A DNA stretch of 64,000 bases from Actinomycetes bacterium (lineage in GTDB: Bacteria > Actinomycetota > Actinomycetes > Mycobacteriales > Mycobacteriaceae): assembly GCA_022601135.1 (NCBI GenBank), contig JAHZJB010000160.1, positions 17,072 through 81,071 on the forward strand, given 5' to 3'. Numbering within the stretch: position 1 is the first letter of the stretch; each line of letters opens with the position of its first letter. Of this stretch, positions 30,323 through 41,584 are shown piece by piece. The notes below the pieces were generated by a model. The model saw only the letters and a program-made list of their open reading frames with translations. It was not told the DNA's origin and made no database searches. Made by a program: the position numbers and the translations under genes.

Positions 30323-30586
30323 CTAAGAGCTGACCCGATGTTGTGCGGCGCGGAAATCCGCTGTCAGGCTCAGAGTCAACAGTCGGCGCACCACAATGAG
30401 TACTGCGGTGCCGGCGATAGCCGTCCATGAGAGGTCGACGCTTAACAGGAGAAGGCTCGCGGTGACCAACAGGTCCATGGTCACGCGCAGAGCCGGCATT
30501 GGCCGGCGGAACACGGCCAAGGCGGCGATGCCGAGCGCAATGCCGGTGAGAGTGAAGCACCACGACGCGCCGACGACGAGGTTCAT
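30323..30586 (-). CDS. Small hydrophobic membrane protein
   Basis: An 87-residue protein with three likely membrane segments: about residues 3-25, 33-49 and 53-70. It has no motif I recognise. It overlaps the upstream DUF1622-type gene by 4 bp (ATGA), so the two are expressed together. Possibly a partner of that membrane protein. Confidence 0.65.
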   Translation of the reverse strand: MNLVVGASWCFTLTGIALGIAALAVFRRPMPALRVTMDLLVTASLLLLSVDLSWTAIAGTAVLIVVRRLLTLSLTADFRAAQHRVSS

Positions 30587-31008
30587 GGACGCGGAGGCGG
30601 TCCAGAGGTTGGGCGCGGGGGCCTGGATGGTGAGCGGGCCAGTTCGATTTCGCGCTGCTCCTGGGCGATCTCGCGGTTGAGGAAATAGTTCAGCACGGTG
30701 CGGATGGTGGCGATCGCCGCCAGCTTGCCAATCTCCTCGAACGACGGTGAGATCGCGGTCCGCAATACATCGGCGGCCAACTGGAACTCCAGACCCAACA
30801 CCAGGAACCGGGCCAGCGACAGTCGCACCGTCGAGAACTGGTTGATGTCGCGCTGGGTCAGCGCAATGGCGAACTTCACGATCGCGATGATCGCCCCGAT
30901 CATGATGACGCCGGCGCCGCAGGCCTCGATGAGCCGCACCATGAGGTCGACGATGTCTCGCAACGCTGATTCCGGCAGAATCTCCAAGGCGCTTAGTTGC
31001 TGGTCCAT
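30583..31008 (-). CDS. DUF1622-type membrane protein
   Basis: A 141-residue protein. A first helix region (IVDLMVRLIEACGAGVIMIGAIIAIVKFAIALT, about 18-50) is followed by a conserved RLSLARFLVLGLEFQLAADVLRTAI (63-87). A third amphipathic helix and a Pro/Arg-rich C-terminus follow. The LARFLVLGLEFQLAADVL signature is characteristic of DUF1622. Function unknown. It is downstream of gluD with a 30-bp gap, so it may be read through from the glu operon. Confidence 0.75.
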   Translation of the reverse strand: MDQQLSALEILPESALRDIVDLMVRLIEACGAGVIMIGAIIAIVKFAIALTQRDINQFSTVRLSLARFLVLGLEFQLAADVLRTAISPSFEEIGKLAAIATIRTVLNYFLNREIAQEQREIELARSPSRPPRPTSGPPPRP

Positions 31009-31038
31009 GTCAGTTTCCCGGGGGGCACGTCGCGACGG

Positions 31039-31920
31039 TCATACGACCTTCGCGCCGGGCGCCCCCTCTTGTTCGACCGCTCCGGGTTGCAGGGGGGCGC
31101 TGCCGCGCCGCGACCTTCTCATGCGCCGTTCGAGCCAGGTGGCGAACCACGAGAGCGAGAAGTTGACGCTGATCATCAGCAGCGCGATGACAATCAGCGC
31201 GGGGATGTAGTTACCGTAGGACGAGCCGACCACGGTTCCCTGGCGCACCATTTCGACGAACGTGATCTGGTATCCGATCGCGGTGTCCTTGAGTACCACC
31301 ACGAGTTGGGAGATCAGAACCGGCAGCATCGACGTGATCGCCTGGGGTAGCAGAATCGAACGCATCGTCTGGCCTGAGGTCAGCCCCAGCGAGGATGCCG
31401 CCTCTTCCTGCCCCCGTGGCAACGCATGCACGCCGGCGCGCACGATCTCGGCGATGACCGCGCCGTTGTAGAGCGTCAACCCGGTGATGACGCCGGCCAG
31501 CGCCAGATACTTGGACGGGAAGACGTCATAGAACGCGTAGAGAAAGTAGGCGAAGATCATCATGATCAGCACCGGCACCGCACGGAAGAACTCGACGATC
31601 ACCGCTGACACCCAGCGGATACCGCTATGTGTCGATAGGCGACCCACTCCGAGCAGCAAGCCCAGCACCAGTGCCAGCACGATAGACACCGCAGCCGCTT
31701 TGAGGGTGCCCTCGACGCCCGGCAGAACGTAGGTGGTCCACAGATCCGCGGTGAGGAACGGCTCCCACTTCGCAGCGGTCAGCTGGCCCTTGGCCTCCAG
31801 CCGCGTGTACACAACCCAGGCCATCAGCGCGACCACGACGACGGTAAGCGCGCTGATGACGTGATTGCGCACCCGTGCGCGTGGGCCGGGTGCGTCGAAC
31901 AGAACTGAGGCCCCGCTCAT
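31039..31920 (-). CDS. gluD: Glutamate-type ABC transporter permease GluD
   Basis: A 293-residue polar amino-acid permease, the second of a pair. It has five to six membrane helices and the permease loop EEAASSLGLTSGQTMRSILLPQAI, which docks on the ATPase. The ATG at 31920 overlaps the gluC stop by 1 bp (TAATG), coupling the two. The C-terminus is basic. The ligand is inferred from the operon's GluB-like binding protein. Confidence 0.9.
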   Translation of the reverse strand: MSGASVLFDAPGPRARVRNHVISALTVVVVALMAWVVYTRLEAKGQLTAAKWEPFLTADLWTTYVLPGVEGTLKAAAVSIVLALVLGLLLGVGRLSTHSGIRWVSAVIVEFFRAVPVLIMMIFAYFLYAFYDVFPSKYLALAGVITGLTLYNGAVIAEIVRAGVHALPRGQEEAASSLGLTSGQTMRSILLPQAITSMLPVLISQLVVVLKDTAIGYQITFVEMVRQGTVVGSSYGNYIPALIVIALLMISVNFSLSWFATWLERRMRRSRRGSAPLQPGAVEQEGAPGAKVV

Positions 31921-32600
31921 TACCGCGCCACCGCCATCCGCTTGCCCATCCAGCCGAAGAACAACCCCAACGGCAGGGTCAGGACGACGAACCCGAGAGC
32001 GAAGATGCCACCGACGACCATCACCGCCGCGGTGTTCTCGATCATCTCCTTCATCAACAATGCCGCCTCGGCCACCCCGATGGCCGAGGCGATCGTGGTG
32101 TTCTTGGTCAGCGCGATCAACACCGAGCCCAAAGGAATGAGCACCGCACGAAAGGCCTGCGGCAGCAGCACTATCCGCAAGTTCTGCCCGAACGTCAGGC
32201 CCAGCGACCGAGCCGCTTCGACTTGCCCCAACGGCACCGTGTTCACGCCGGAGCGGACGGTTTCGCACACGAAGGCCGCGGTGTACACGGTCAATCCGAG
32301 CATGGCCAGCCGGAAGCTGCTGTCCGAGATGAACGTCGGCGATTGCCGGCTGGCCATGGTGATGCCGAGGGTCTGCGCCAACCCGAACGAGCAGAACAGG
32401 ATGATCAGAGTCAGTGGAGTGTTGCGCACGATGTTGACGTAGGCCGTGCCCAGCCAGTTGAGCATAGGCACGGGCGCCAGCCGCATCGCGGCCAGCACCG
32501 TGCCGAGCACGAGTGCGCCTATCGCCGAGAACACCGTCAGCTGGATCGTCGTCCAGAAAGCGGCGAAGATCTGCTCGCGGTACTCGGTGAAAACCTCCAC
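31920..32600 (-). CDS. gluC: Glutamate-type ABC transporter permease GluC
   Basis: A 226-residue inner-membrane permease of the HisM/GlnP family with a GTG start. It begins with an amphipathic MEVFTEYREQIFAAFWTTIQLT. The docking loop VEAARSLGLTFGQNLRIVLLPQAFR is in the middle, and about five helices are predicted. It forms the heterodimeric pore with GluD. It starts 20 bp after the gluB stop. Confidence 0.9.
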   Translation of the reverse strand: MEVFTEYREQIFAAFWTTIQLTVFSAIGALVLGTVLAAMRLAPVPMLNWLGTAYVNIVRNTPLTLIILFCSFGLAQTLGITMASRQSPTFISDSSFRLAMLGLTVYTAAFVCETVRSGVNTVPLGQVEAARSLGLTFGQNLRIVLLPQAFRAVLIPLGSVLIALTKNTTIASAIGVAEAALLMKEMIENTAAVMVVGGIFALGFVVLTLPLGLFFGWMGKRMAVAR

Positions 32601-32620
32601 GGGCGGCTGCTCCTAGCCGC

Positions 32621-33451
32621 TCACTTGTCGATGGGCGGCGGTTGCGGCGCGCTGATGCCTGCAGGACCCAGGTTCTTGTCGAACGCCTCTTTCCAGGCGC
32701 CGCTGTCCTCCATCTTCTTGATCGCATCGTTGATCTTGCTGCGCAGTTCGCTGTCGCCCTCCTTGAGGCCGATACCGTAACGCTCTTCGGTGAACGGCTC
32801 CCCGACGATCTTGAATGCGCCCGGGCTTTGGGCGGCGTATCCGGCCAGGATGACCTCGTCGGTGGTGACAGCGTCCACGGCGCCGTTCTTGAGCGCCTCG
32901 ATGCATGCCGAGTAGGTGTCGTACTGCTGCAACTGGACACCGGGGTAATGGTCCTTGACCTTCTGCGCGGGCGTTGAGCCCGCGACCGAGCACAGGATCT
33001 TGTTGTTCTCCAGTGAGGCTTCTCCGGTGATGTCCTCGTTATCGGACCGCACCAGCAGGCTCTGTCCGGTGATCAGGTACGGGCCGGCGAAGTCCACCTT
33101 CTCATCGCGTGAGTCGGTGATCGAGTACGTCGCCGCGATGAACTTGACCTGACCGTTTTGGATCAGGGTCTCCCGCTGCGCCGACGGTGATTCCTTCCAT
33201 TCGATCTTGTCCGGCTCATAGCCGAGCTCGCCGGCGACATAGGTGGCCACGTCGACGTCGAAGCCGCTCATGGTTCCGTCGGGGTTCTTCATCGCGAGAC
33301 CGGGCTGGTCGAACTTGGTACCGATGACGATCTTGTCGCTGTCACCGCCACCGCCGCCACCGCACGCGGTCGCTGCAAACGGTAGGGCCACGGCCAGCGC
33401 GACAGCGCCGAGGACGCGCTTGGACAGTGAGACATGGGACATGGCAGCCAT
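32621..33451 (-). CDS. gluB: Glutamate-binding lipoprotein GluB
   Basis: A 276-residue family 3 solute-binding protein exported and lipidated at Cys30 (ATAC followed by a Gly-rich linker). Ligand-domain signatures are GTKFDQPGLAMKNPDG, MSGFDVDVATYVAGELGY and DAVTTDEVILAGYA. The overall match is to GluB/GlnH glutamate or glutamine binders. It would capture the amino acid outside the membrane and pass it to GluCD. Confidence 0.9.
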   Translation of the reverse strand: MAAMSHVSLSKRVLGAVALAVALPFAATACGGGGGGDSDKIVIGTKFDQPGLAMKNPDGTMSGFDVDVATYVAGELGYEPDKIEWKESPSAQRETLIQNGQVKFIAATYSITDSRDEKVDFAGPYLITGQSLLVRSDNEDITGEASLENNKILCSVAGSTPAQKVKDHYPGVQLQQYDTYSACIEALKNGAVDAVTTDEVILAGYAAQSPGAFKIVGEPFTEERYGIGLKEGDSELRSKINDAIKKMEDSGAWKEAFDKNLGPAGISAPQPPPIDK

Positions 33452-33511
33452 TCTCGGGGGTTCCTTTCGCCGGGCGGTTGGTAATCGGGCGGTTAGTAAT
33501 TCGGTGAAGTG

Positions 33512-34264
33512 TCAGTGATCCAGAATCTTGCCGAGGAAATCCTTGGCGCGGTCGGTCTGTGGATGATCGAAGAATTGCACGGGCTCGGCGTCCTCGAGGA
33601 TCGCACCTTCGGACATGAACACCACGCGGTTGGCCGCCCGCCGCGCAAACCCCATCTCGTGGGTGACCACAACCATCGTCATACCCTCGGCCGCCAGCGC
33701 CGCCATCACGTTGAGCACTTCGTTGATCATCTCGGGATCCAGCGCGCTGGTCGGTTCGTCGAACAGCATCACCTTCGGATTCATCGCCAGCGAGCGGGCG
33801 ATCGCCACCCGCTGCTGCTGGCCGCCAGAGAGCTGGGCCGGGTACTTGTCGGCCTGATTGGCCACGCCCACCCGCTCCAGCAGGCTCATCGCCGTCTCGC
33901 GCGCGGCCGTCTTGGAGGTCTTGCGGACCTTGATCGGCGCCAACATCACGTTCTCGACGATTGTCTTGTGGGCGAACAGGTTGAAGGACTGGAACACCAT
34001 GCCGACGTCGGAACGCAGCTGTGCCAGCTTGCGGCCTTCCGCCGGTAACACTTCTCCGTCGATCGCGATGGAGCCCGAATCGATGGTCTCCAAGCGGTTG
34101 ATGGTGCGGCACAGCGTCGACTTGCCCGAGCCAGACGGCCCCAGAACGACAACGACCTGGCCCTTGGCGACGTCGAGGTTGATGTTCTTGAGGACATGGA
34201 GGTCGCCGAAGTGCTTGTCGACCGACTTCATCGAGATCATCGGCACGGCCGAAGCGCTCTCCAT
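33512..34264 (-). CDS. gluA: Glutamate-type ABC transporter ATP-binding protein GluA
   Basis: A 250-residue ATPase of the polar amino-acid class. Walker [10 protein letters not shown] is at 42-50, signature [16 protein letters not shown], Walker [13 protein letters not shown], and H-loop [11 protein letters not shown]. First gene of gluABCD; gluB starts 60 bp later. The operon lies between recX and miaB and diverges from miaB. Confidence 0.93.
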   Translation of the reverse strand: MESASAVPMISMKSVDKHFGDLHVLKNINLDVAKGQVVVVLGPSGSGKSTLCRTINRLETIDSGSIAIDGEVLPAEGRKLAQLRSDVGMVFQSFNLFAHKTIVENVMLAPIKVRKTSKTAARETAMSLLERVGVANQADKYPAQLSGGQQQRVAIARSLAMNPKVMLFDEPTSALDPEMINEVLNVMAALAAEGMTMVVVTHEMGFARRAANRVVFMSEGAILEDAEPVQFFDHPQTDRAKDFLGKILDH

Positions 34265-34415
34265 GGATGGTGACCTTACCCAGGGGAGGCCTGGTCTGCC
34301 TGGAACTCGGCAATCCGCCGAACTCGGCGCTGCGCCCAGATCACGGCCTGCCGTCGGCCCCCACCGGCGTTCCGAGCGATTTCAGAGCGGCGCGGCCGCT
34401 CCGTAGGATGGTGCC

Positions 34416-35969
34416 GTGACTTCTATGGTGACCCGGCAGGAAAGCCCGGTGGCGCCCGACCCTCGTGCCGATCGCGGCAGCCCCACCTACCAGGTTCGGA
34501 CCTATGGCTGCCAGATGAACGTGCACGACTCCGAAAGGCTCGCCGGGTTGCTGGAAGCGGCCGGTTACCGGCGCGCCGAGGACGGCTGCGATGCCGACGT
34601 CGTCGTGTTCAACACCTGTGCGGTGCGGGAGAACGCGGACAACAAGCTGTATGGCAACCTCAGTCACCTGGCGCCGCGCAAGAAAACCGATCCGCACATG
34701 CAGATCGCCGTCGGCGGATGCCTGGCGCAGAAGGATCGGGATGCGGTGCTGTGTAAGGCCCCGTGGGTCGACGTGGTGTTTGGCACCCACAACATCGGCT
34801 CGCTGCCGGTTCTGCTCGATCGTGCCCGCCACAACCGCGCCGCGCAGGTCGAGATCGCAGAGGCGCTGCAGGAGTTCCCGTCGGCGCTGCCGGCTAGTCG
34901 CGAGTCGTCCTACGCTGCGTGGGTTTCCATCTCCGTTGGCTGCAACAACACGTGCACGTTCTGCATAGTCCCCGCACTGCGGGGCCGGGAAGTGGATCGC
35001 CGACCGGGCGACGTACTCGCCGAGGTCGCGTCCCTGGTCGACCAGGGTGTTCTGGAGATCACGTTGCTCGGGCAGAACGTCAATGCCTACGGCGTGTCGT
35101 TCGCGGACCCCGGTCAACCCCGTGACCGCGCTGCGTTCGCCACGTTGTTGAGGGCCTGCGGGCGCATCGAGGGGCTGGAAAGGGTGCGCTTCACCTCGCC
35201 GCACCCCGCCGAGTTCAGCGACGACGTTATCGAGGCGATGGCCGAGACGCCCAACGTGTGTCCAGCGTTGCATATGCCGCTGCAATCGGGTTCAGACCGC
35301 ATCCTGCGCGCGATGCGGCGCTCCTACCGCGCCGAACGCTACCTGGGCATCGTCGAACGGGTTCGCTCGGCGATTCCGCAGGCCGCTATAACCACCGACG
35401 TGATTGTTGGGTTCCCGGGTGAGACGGAGGCGGACTTTCAGGCCACGCTGGACGTCGTTGCCGCAGCCCGTTTTAGTAGCGCGTTCACCTTCCAGTACTC
35501 GAAAAGGCCCGGCACGCCGGCCGCCGATCTGGATGGGCAGATTCCCAAAGCCGTTGTGTCCGAGCGATATCAGCGATTAGTCGAACTTCAGGAGCAAATC
35601 TCTCTCGAAGAAAACGCCGCTCAGATCGGGAGCACCGTGGAACTTCTCGTCGCGACCGGCGAAGGTCGGAAAGATGCCCGAACCGCCCGCATGTCAGGGC
35701 GGGCCCGGGACGGCAGGCTAGTGCATTTCACCCCAGGGGACACCGGTCCGGTCCGGCCCGGGGACATCGTCACCACCACCGTCACCGGGGCCGCGCCGCA
35801 TCACTTGATCGCAGACGCCCCGTTGATCGGTCACCGCCGTACCCGGGCCGGGGACGCCCACGCCGCGGGGGAGAGGCCCCGCACGGGCGTCGGGTTGGGG
35901 ATGCCCGATTTCGGCGCGCGCAGGTCTTCTCTGTCAGCCCAACTCAACTCCGGCGGGTGCGCACGATGA
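34416..35969 (+). CDS. miaB: tRNA-2-methylthio-N6-isopentenyladenosine synthase MiaB
   Basis: Radical-SAM methylthiotransferase that converts i6A37 to ms2i6A37 in tRNA. It has 517 residues from the GTG at 34416 (ATG 34425 possible). The UPF0004 domain cysteines are Cys32, Cys68 and Cys102; radical-SAM Cys176-x3-Cys180-x2-Cys183 is in [12 protein letters not shown]-terminal TRAM domain follows ([12 protein letters not shown]). It works on the product of miaA (39730). It overlaps the next membrane gene by 4 bp. Confidence 0.97.
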   Translation: MTSMVTRQESPVAPDPRADRGSPTYQVRTYGCQMNVHDSERLAGLLEAAGYRRAEDGCDADVVVFNTCAVRENADNKLYGNLSHLAPRKKTDPHMQIAVGGCLAQKDRDAVLCKAPWVDVVFGTHNIGSLPVLLDRARHNRAAQVEIAEALQEFPSALPASRESSYAAWVSISVGCNNTCTFCIVPALRGREVDRRPGDVLAEVASLVDQGVLEITLLGQNVNAYGVSFADPGQPRDRAAFATLLRACGRIEGLERVRFTSPHPAEFSDDVIEAMAETPNVCPALHMPLQSGSDRILRAMRRSYRAERYLGIVERVRSAIPQAAITTDVIVGFPGETEADFQATLDVVAAARFSSAFTFQYSKRPGTPAADLDGQIPKAVVSERYQRLVELQEQISLEENAAQIGSTVELLVATGEGRKDARTARMSGRARDGRLVHFTPGDTGPVRPGDIVTTTVTGAAPHHLIADAPLIGHRRTRAGDAHAAGERPRTGVGLGMPDFGARRSSLSAQLNSGGCAR

Positions 35970-36565
35970 GTCCGGTATCCGGTAGCGGGCGCGAGTTCGA
36001 CGACTTCAAGGGTGATCTCGAAGCCGCGGAATGGCGCGTAGCGCGCGAGATAGAACCCGGTTCCAGGGCGCTGACAATCGCGATCTTGGTGGGCATCCTG
36101 CTCGTGACACTCGTGCTGCCCCACACCGGCGGCGCCAAGGGACTTGACGTGCTGATCGGCTCCGAGGCGGCGACCAGCAATGGGATCACCTTGCCCTCAC
36201 GGGTCTTCGTCTGGATCGCACTCGTTTTCAGCGTCGGTTTCTCGATGCTGGCCCTGCTGGCCCGACGCTGGGCCCTGGCCTGGATCGCACTGGCCGGCAC
36301 CGCGGTGGCGTCCTTCCTGGGCATGTTGGCGGTGTGGTCGCGTCAGACCGCGACGGAGGGGTACCCGGGTCCTGGAATCGGGCTGGTCCTGGCCTGGCTG
36401 GCGGTGATCGTGCTTGCGTACAACTGGGCAAGGGTGGTGCTTTCCCGCAGTGCGCTGCAGCTGGCCACCGAAGAGGAACTTCGGCGCGCGGCCGTCGGCC
36501 GCCAGCAGGAAGGCCTGCTTGACAGTTTCGGGGGTGACGAAGAGCCTGGCCCGGGGAAACCTTGA
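35966..36565 (+). CDS. Conserved four-helix membrane protein
   Basis: A 199-residue protein whose ATG overlaps the miaB stop (ATGA). A charged N-terminus ([25 protein letters not shown]) precedes about four membrane helices (about 36-54, 83-100, 104-123, 137-155) and a charged C-terminus. It matches the mycobacterial gene next to miaB (Rv2732c, from memory). Function unknown. It ends convergently with the DUF349 gene. Confidence 0.85.
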   Translation: MSPVSGSGREFDDFKGDLEAAEWRVAREIEPGSRALTIAILVGILLVTLVLPHTGGAKGLDVLIGSEAATSNGITLPSRVFVWIALVFSVGFSMLALLARRWALAWIALAGTAVASFLGMLAVWSRQTATEGYPGPGIGLVLAWLAVIVLAYNWARVVLSRSALQLATEEELRRAAVGRQQEGLLDSFGGDEEPGPGKP

Positions 36566-36580
36566 TCGGTCAGCGACCGG

Positions 36581-37912
36581 TCAGCGTTTCTTCTTCTTCA
36601 GCGCCTGGGCGGCGGCATCGGCCCACTGACGCCACTGTTCGGCGTTGGCCCGTGCCTGTTCGGCGTCCCTGGTGCGGCCTGCGGCCTCGGCCTTGTCCGC
36701 CTGACGCTGGAATTGCTCGGCGCGCGCCCGGAACTGGTCTGCGCGCGCCTGCGCCTCGGGATCGACCCCCACGGTCGAGGTATCGCGGATCTTCTTCTCG
36801 ACCACGCGTAGCCGCCGCTCCAGGTCCGCGCCGCGTTCCCGGGGCACCTTGCCGATCGCGTCCCACTTCTCGCCGATAGCGCGTAGCGCTGCGCGCGCGG
36901 CGTTTGGGTCAGAGGCGTCGAGTTTCTCTGCCTCGGCCAGAAGTGCCGCCTTGGCCTCGGCGTTGCCGCGAAACTCCGCGTCGCGTTCGGCATTGGCCGC
37001 GTTACGCGCGGAGAAGAACTTGTCCTGCGCAAACTTGAAGCGATGCCACAGCTTGTCATCGACATCCTTGGCAGCTCGACCCGCTGCCTTCCACTCGTTG
37101 AGCAGCTCACGAAACGACGCCGCCGCAGCACCCCAATCGGTGGAGTCGGACAGTTCTTCCGCGCGGGCGCACAGCGATTCCTTGGCCTGCCTGGCGCCGG
37201 CGCGTTCCCGGTCAAGTTCGGCGAAGTGTGAGCCACGGCGCCGGTTGAACGTCTCGCGAGCCGCCGAATAGCGCTTCCACAACGCATCGTCGGTCTTGCG
37301 GTCCAGACCGGTGATCGTCTTCCACTCGTCGAGAATCGTCCGTAACCGGTCTCCGGCGGCCTTCCATTGCACGGAGTTGGTGGCCAATTCCTCGGCCTCG
37401 GCGGCCAGGGCCTCCTTGCGCGCCGTCTGCTCGGCGCGGACCTGTTCACGCTGGGCCCGCTCTGCCGCCGCGGCGCCGTCGGCCTGCTCGACGATGGCCT
37501 CCACGCGGGCCACCAGAGAGTCGAGGTCACCCAGTACGTGCGCCGCGGGCAGGTTCTCAGCGAGCGCGGATGCGGCAGCGCGGATCTTGCGGGCATCGCC
37601 GGATCCCGATGCCAGCCGCCGCTCCAGGAGCATCACCTCGGTCTGCAGGTCATCGAAACGTCGGCCGAAGTGCTCGTAGGCGGCTTCGGCGTCGCCGGCC
37701 TGCCACGACCCGATGGCGCGTTCGCCCGATGCCGTGATCAGCCAGACGGTGCCGTCCGGGTCAACGCGCCCGAACCGATGGGGGTCGGTGGCCGCGACGA
37801 CGCGGGGGGGCGTGACTTTGGCGGCGGGCCCCGGCCGCATCGAGCCCGGCCCCGGCTTCGGTTGCGCAGTGTGCTCTCGGGAGTTTCGGGTGCCGCCCGG
37901 CCCTGTCGTCAT
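36581..37912 (-). CDS. DUF349 repeat protein
   Basis: A 443-residue, strongly helical Ala/Arg/Glu-rich protein. After a Pro/Gly N-terminus and a [20 protein letters not shown] motif come several DUF349 repeats. Each has a Trp-containing core, such as [26 protein letters not shown] and [19 protein letters not shown]. The coiled-coil C-terminus ends KKKKR. The ATG at 37912 gives the usual length; in-frame codons upstream are not supported. Family function is not established to my knowledge. Confidence 0.87.
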   Translation of the reverse strand: MTTGPGGTRNSREHTAQPKPGPGSMRPGPAAKVTPPRVVAATDPHRFGRVDPDGTVWLITASGERAIGSWQAGDAEAAYEHFGRRFDDLQTEVMLLERRLASGSGDARKIRAAASALAENLPAAHVLGDLDSLVARVEAIVEQADGAAAAERAQREQVRAEQTARKEALAAEAEELATNSVQWKAAGDRLRTILDEWKTITGLDRKTDDALWKRYSAARETFNRRRGSHFAELDRERAGARQAKESLCARAEELSDSTDWGAAAASFRELLNEWKAAGRAAKDVDDKLWHRFKFAQDKFFSARNAANAERDAEFRGNAEAKAALLAEAEKLDASDPNAARAALRAIGEKWDAIGKVPRERGADLERRLRVVEKKIRDTSTVGVDPEAQARADQFRARAEQFQRQADKAEAAGRTRDAEQARANAEQWRQWADAAAQALKKKKR

Positions 37913-38106
37913 ATCGGTTACCTCATGCCCTCCGCGCGGATCTTCGCGCACCTGCCGCGCGACGCGGCGCCTGGTAGCTGACTCAACGCCGAAACTATCG
38001 GAAGCTATCGACGTTGTCGCTGCCATTGAAACAGGTCGTCGGGTGCCGCGCCCACGCCGTGTGCCCATGGCATTTACGCTCGGGACGAAAACCTGGGAGG
38101 TGGTCG

Positions 38107-39021
38107 TTGGCGAAAGCCGATGTTGCCGCGCTGCTCGCCCTTGCCGCTGCTTTCTTCATCGCGGTCGGCAATGTCTTCCACCAGCGCTCCGCCCAGGAGG
38201 TGACCGATGAGCCCGTCGGCCACCTCAGGCTGTTCCTGAGCCTGTTGCGCGACCGTCAATGGTGGCTGGGCAGCGGCGTCGCCGCTGCGGGGTTCGGGTT
38301 GCAGGCCGCGGCGCTCGGCCTGGGTTCGGTGCTGTTGGTGCAGGCCGTGCTGGTCACCTCGTTGTTATTCGCATTGCCGATCAGCGCCCGCTTCTCCCAT
38401 CGACGGGTCAGTCGCTGGGACTGGATGTGGGCCGTATTGCTCGCCGCCGCCGTGATCGTCATCGTGACCGTCGGGAACCCGACGGCCGGGCAGTCGCGCG
38501 CCTCGCTGGAGATGTGGCTCGGTGTCGTCGCGGTCTTTGGGCCCGTGTTGGCGCTGTGCCTGATGGGAGCTCAACTCTGGACCGGACCGATCAGCGCGGT
38601 GCTGCTTGCTGTGGTGTCCGGTGCATTGTGGGGGTTGTTCGCAGTACTGACCAAGGCTGTGGTGGGACGCCTGGACCTCACGAGCTGGGAGGGTGTCGTG
38701 GAGCTGTTAAGCACCCCGGAGCTGTACGCCTGGGCGCTGGTCGCGGTTGCGGGCACGGCGATGCAGCAAGCGTCCTTCGGCGCCGGCCCGTTGACGGCAT
38801 CGCTGCCGACGATGACGATCACCGAACCGATGGTGGCGGGCGTGCTCGGCGTAGTCGTACTCGGTGAGACGCTACGTCCCGGTGAGGCCGGCTGGGTCAC
38901 CCTGATCGTCGCGATGGTGGTGATGGTCGCAGCGATCGTGGCGTTGGCCCGCGGCCAGGCCGCGACCCGTGCGGCCGGGGCCAAGCCAGGTGCGGTCGGT
39001 CGGCCCGCGATCACGGGGTGA
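38107..39021 (+). CDS. DMT-superfamily multidrug/metabolite transporter-like membrane protein
   Basis: A 304-residue protein with about nine to ten hydrophobic helices. The EamA/DMT-type repeat is visible as [20 protein letters not shown] and [19 protein letters not shown]. The TTG at 38107 is chosen because GGGAGG lies about 6 nt upstream and the protein then starts with [21 protein letters not shown]. An earlier in-frame ATG (38014) has no ribosome site. Substrate unknown. The position matches M. tuberculosis Rv2729c. Confidence 0.85.
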   Translation: MAKADVAALLALAAAFFIAVGNVFHQRSAQEVTDEPVGHLRLFLSLLRDRQWWLGSGVAAAGFGLQAAALGLGSVLLVQAVLVTSLLFALPISARFSHRRVSRWDWMWAVLLAAAVIVIVTVGNPTAGQSRASLEMWLGVVAVFGPVLALCLMGAQLWTGPISAVLLAVVSGALWGLFAVLTKAVVGRLDLTSWEGVVELLSTPELYAWALVAVAGTAMQQASFGAGPLTASLPTMTITEPMVAGVLGVVVLGETLRPGEAGWVTLIVAMVVMVAAIVALARGQAATRAAGAKPGAVGRPAITG

Positions 39022-39037
39022 GAGTTAGTTTGGTGGC

Positions 39038-39733
39038 GTGTTGAGCGCTATCGCCATCGTCCCGTCGGCGCCTGTGATGGTCCCCGAACTGGCTGCCTCG
39101 GCGGCCGCCGAGACCGCGGACCTGCTTGCCGCAGCGGTGTCCGCGGTGTCCGCGCTGCCGCCGCGGTGGATCGGCGTGGGCGTCGCCGCAGCTGACACCG
39201 TTGCCGGCGCGGATGCGGTCGGTACCTTTGCCGGCTACGGCGCCGAGGTTCGGGTCGGGTTGTCCGACGAAGCCATGGCGGCTGGCCGTTCCCCGGCGAA
39301 GTTGCCGCTGTGCGTCCTGATCACGGCGTGGCTGCGCGGCCTCGCGCGGTCCGGCGTCAGCGCGCAGGTACGCGCCTATCGCGCTGATCACGACCTGGAG
39401 GCCGCACTGGCCTGCGGCCGGCAACTGCGCGCGCAGATCGAGCGCTCCGACGATCCGGTCGGGGTGCTCGTCGTGGCTGATGGCGCCAACACCCTGAGCC
39501 GACCGGCCCCGGGGGGCTATGACCCGGATTCGGTTCCGGTTCAGGCGGCCCTGGACGACGCGCTCGCGGCCGGTGACGTGGCGGCCCTGACCCGGCTGCC
39601 AGAGGGCATCGTCGGTCGGATCGTCTACCAGGTACTGGCCGGGTTGGCTGAACCCGCGCCGCACTCGGCCGTGGAGCTCTATCGGGGTGCCCCTTACGGA
39701 GTCGGCTACTTCGTCGGGGTCTGGCATCCGTGA
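39038..39733 (+). CDS. Class III extradiol dioxygenase-like domain protein
   Basis: A 231-residue Ala-rich protein, GTG start, upstream of miaA and overlapping it by 4 bp. [17 protein letters not shown] at the N-terminus, [22 protein letters not shown] in the middle and the C-terminal [14 protein letters not shown] resemble the class III extradiol dioxygenase fold. I cannot confirm the iron ligands, so enzymatic activity is uncertain. Conserved in mycobacteria next to miaA (Rv2728c). Confidence 0.8.
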   Translation: MLSAIAIVPSAPVMVPELAASAAAETADLLAAAVSAVSALPPRWIGVGVAAADTVAGADAVGTFAGYGAEVRVGLSDEAMAAGRSPAKLPLCVLITAWLRGLARSGVSAQVRAYRADHDLEAALACGRQLRAQIERSDDPVGVLVVADGANTLSRPAPGGYDPDSVPVQAALDDALAAGDVAALTRLPEGIVGRIVYQVLAGLAEPAPHSAVELYRGAPYGVGYFVGVWHP

Positions 39734-40656
39734 GGACCCCTCGCCCCCTGGCGATCGTCGGGCCGACCGGAACAGGTAAGTCACACCTGGCGCTGGCCGT
39801 CGCCGAGAAGCTCGGCGCCGAACTCGCCGTTGAGGTGGTGAACGCGGACGCGATGCAGCTCTACCGGGGCATGGACATCGGTACCGCGAAGCTGACGATG
39901 GAGCAACGGTGCGGCGTCCCCCACCATCAACTCGACGTCCTCGATATCGCCGAGACCGCGAGTGTCGCGCGCTACCAGCAGGCCGCCTCGGCTGCCATCG
40001 AGGCCATCGTCGCGCGTGGAGCGCTGCCGATCGTGGTGGGCGGGTCCATGCTCTACGTTCAGTCCCTGATCGACGAGTGGTCGTTTCCGGCCACCGACGC
40101 GGCGGTGCGGGCCAAATGGGAGGGACGCCTGGCCGAGGCCGGGGCGGCCGCCCTGCATCGGAAGCTGGACCGTGTGGATCCGGCGGCGGCTGAATCGATC
40201 CTTCCCAGTGACGGACGTCGCATCGTGCGGGCTCTTGAGGTGGTCGAGCTGACCGGGCAGCCGTTCGCGGCATCCGCGCCGCGTATCGGAGCGCCCCGCT
40301 GGAATACCTCGATTATCGGATTAGATTGGGAAACAACGGCTCTCGATAAGATGCTGGCTCATCGAACCGACAAGATGTTCTCCGATGGCTTGGTCGCAGA
40401 GGTCGTGTCGCTGCTCGGCCGGGGCTTGCGTAGCGGTGTCACCGCGTCGCGGGCGCTGGGGTATTCGCAGGTGATCGCCGAGTTGGAGGCTGGCGGTGAC
40501 GGCTCGGCGGCACGTGAGCCGACGTACGCCGGTACCCGGCGGTACGTGCGCAGACAGCGATCGTGGTTTCGCCGGGACCACCGCATCGCCTGGCTCGACG
40601 GAGCGGCCTCCGGAAACGTCGACCGAGTACTACAGAGATGGCAGGACGTATCCTGA
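39730..40656 (+). CDS. miaA: tRNA dimethylallyltransferase MiaA
   Basis: Adds the isopentenyl group to A37 of tRNAs reading UNN codons. It has 308 residues with a GTG start. P-loop GPTGTGKS is at 11-18, with [17 protein letters not shown] and [10 protein letters not shown] following. [17 protein letters not shown] and a C-terminal [13 protein letters not shown] are also present. Its product is the substrate of MiaB (34416). dapF starts 4 bp after its stop. Confidence 0.97.
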   Translation: MRTPRPLAIVGPTGTGKSHLALAVAEKLGAELAVEVVNADAMQLYRGMDIGTAKLTMEQRCGVPHHQLDVLDIAETASVARYQQAASAAIEAIVARGALPIVVGGSMLYVQSLIDEWSFPATDAAVRAKWEGRLAEAGAAALHRKLDRVDPAAAESILPSDGRRIVRALEVVELTGQPFAASAPRIGAPRWNTSIIGLDWETTALDKMLAHRTDKMFSDGLVAEVVSLLGRGLRSGVTASRALGYSQVIAELEAGGDGSAAREPTYAGTRRYVRRQRSWFRRDHRIAWLDGAASGNVDRVLQRWQDVS

Positions 40657-40660
40657 GGCG

Positions 40661-41527
40661 GTGATGTTCGCCAAGGGACACGGCACGGAGAACGACTTCG
40701 TACTGCTTGTCGACCTACCCGCCGCGCTCGATCTGAGGCCGGCGGCGGTCGCGGCGCTCTGCGATCGCAGGCGCGGGCTTGGCGCGGACGGACTGCTGCG
40801 CGTCACCGTCGCCGGCGCGGCCCGCGACGCGGGGGTGCTCGACGGCCTCCCCGAAGGCGTTACCGCCGATGACTGGTTCATGGATTACCGCAACGCCGAC
40901 GGTTCGGTGGCGCAGATGTGTGGCAACGGGGTCAGGGTGTTCGCTCACTACCTGTGGGCGGCGGGCATGGAGCGCCGCCGCGAGTTCGTCGTCGGCTCGT
41001 TGGCCGGTCCGCGCCCGGTCGAGCTGCACGCCGCCGACACGTTACGGGCCGACGTCACCGTGGAAATGGGCAAGGCCAGTCGGGTCGGAAGTGGTTCGGC
41101 AGTGGTCGGTGGTCGCCGTTTCGGCGGCGTGTACGTCGACGTCGGCAACCCACACCTCGCCTGTGTGGAGGCCTCGCTGACCGATACGGAACTCGCCGCG
41201 CTGGACGTCGGCGCGCCCGTCACGTTTGACACCGTTCAATTCCCGGACGGCGTCAACGTCGAAGTGTTGACTGCGCCGCACGACGGCGCGGTGGCCATGC
41301 GGGTACATGAACGGGGAGTGGGCGAAACGCGTTCGTGCGGAACGGGGACCGTCGCTGCTGCCTACGCTGCCCTGCAGTACCTGGGGGCGTCAACCGGCGC
41401 GCTGCGGGTCCGTGTCCCGGGCGGGGAGGTTGCCGTCAGCATCACCGAAGCCGCCAGCTATCTGCGCGGCCCTTCGGTCCTGGTCGCCAACGGCGAACTG
41501 TCCGACCTGTGGTGGCAGGCACAGTGA
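40661..41527 (+). CDS. dapF: Diaminopimelate epimerase
   Basis: Converts LL-DAP to meso-DAP for peptidoglycan and lysine. From the GTG at 40661 it is 288 residues, aligning residue-for-residue at the start with M. tuberculosis DapF; ATG 40664 is an alternative. The two catalytic cysteines are Cys87 in MCGNGVRVF and Cys226 in [11 protein letters not shown]. The substrate motif MDYRNADGS is at 74-82. It follows miaA by 4 bp. Confidence 0.97.
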   Translation: MMFAKGHGTENDFVLLVDLPAALDLRPAAVAALCDRRRGLGADGLLRVTVAGAARDAGVLDGLPEGVTADDWFMDYRNADGSVAQMCGNGVRVFAHYLWAAGMERRREFVVGSLAGPRPVELHAADTLRADVTVEMGKASRVGSGSAVVGGRRFGGVYVDVGNPHLACVEASLTDTELAALDVGAPVTFDTVQFPDGVNVEVLTAPHDGAVAMRVHERGVGETRSCGTGTVAAAYAALQYLGASTGALRVRVPGGEVAVSITEAASYLRGPSVLVANGELSDLWWQAQ

Positions 41528-41584
41528 AAGGCATAGAAAATCAGATGCACGAACGCACCCCGAAAGGGCAATATCTCCAGATAT

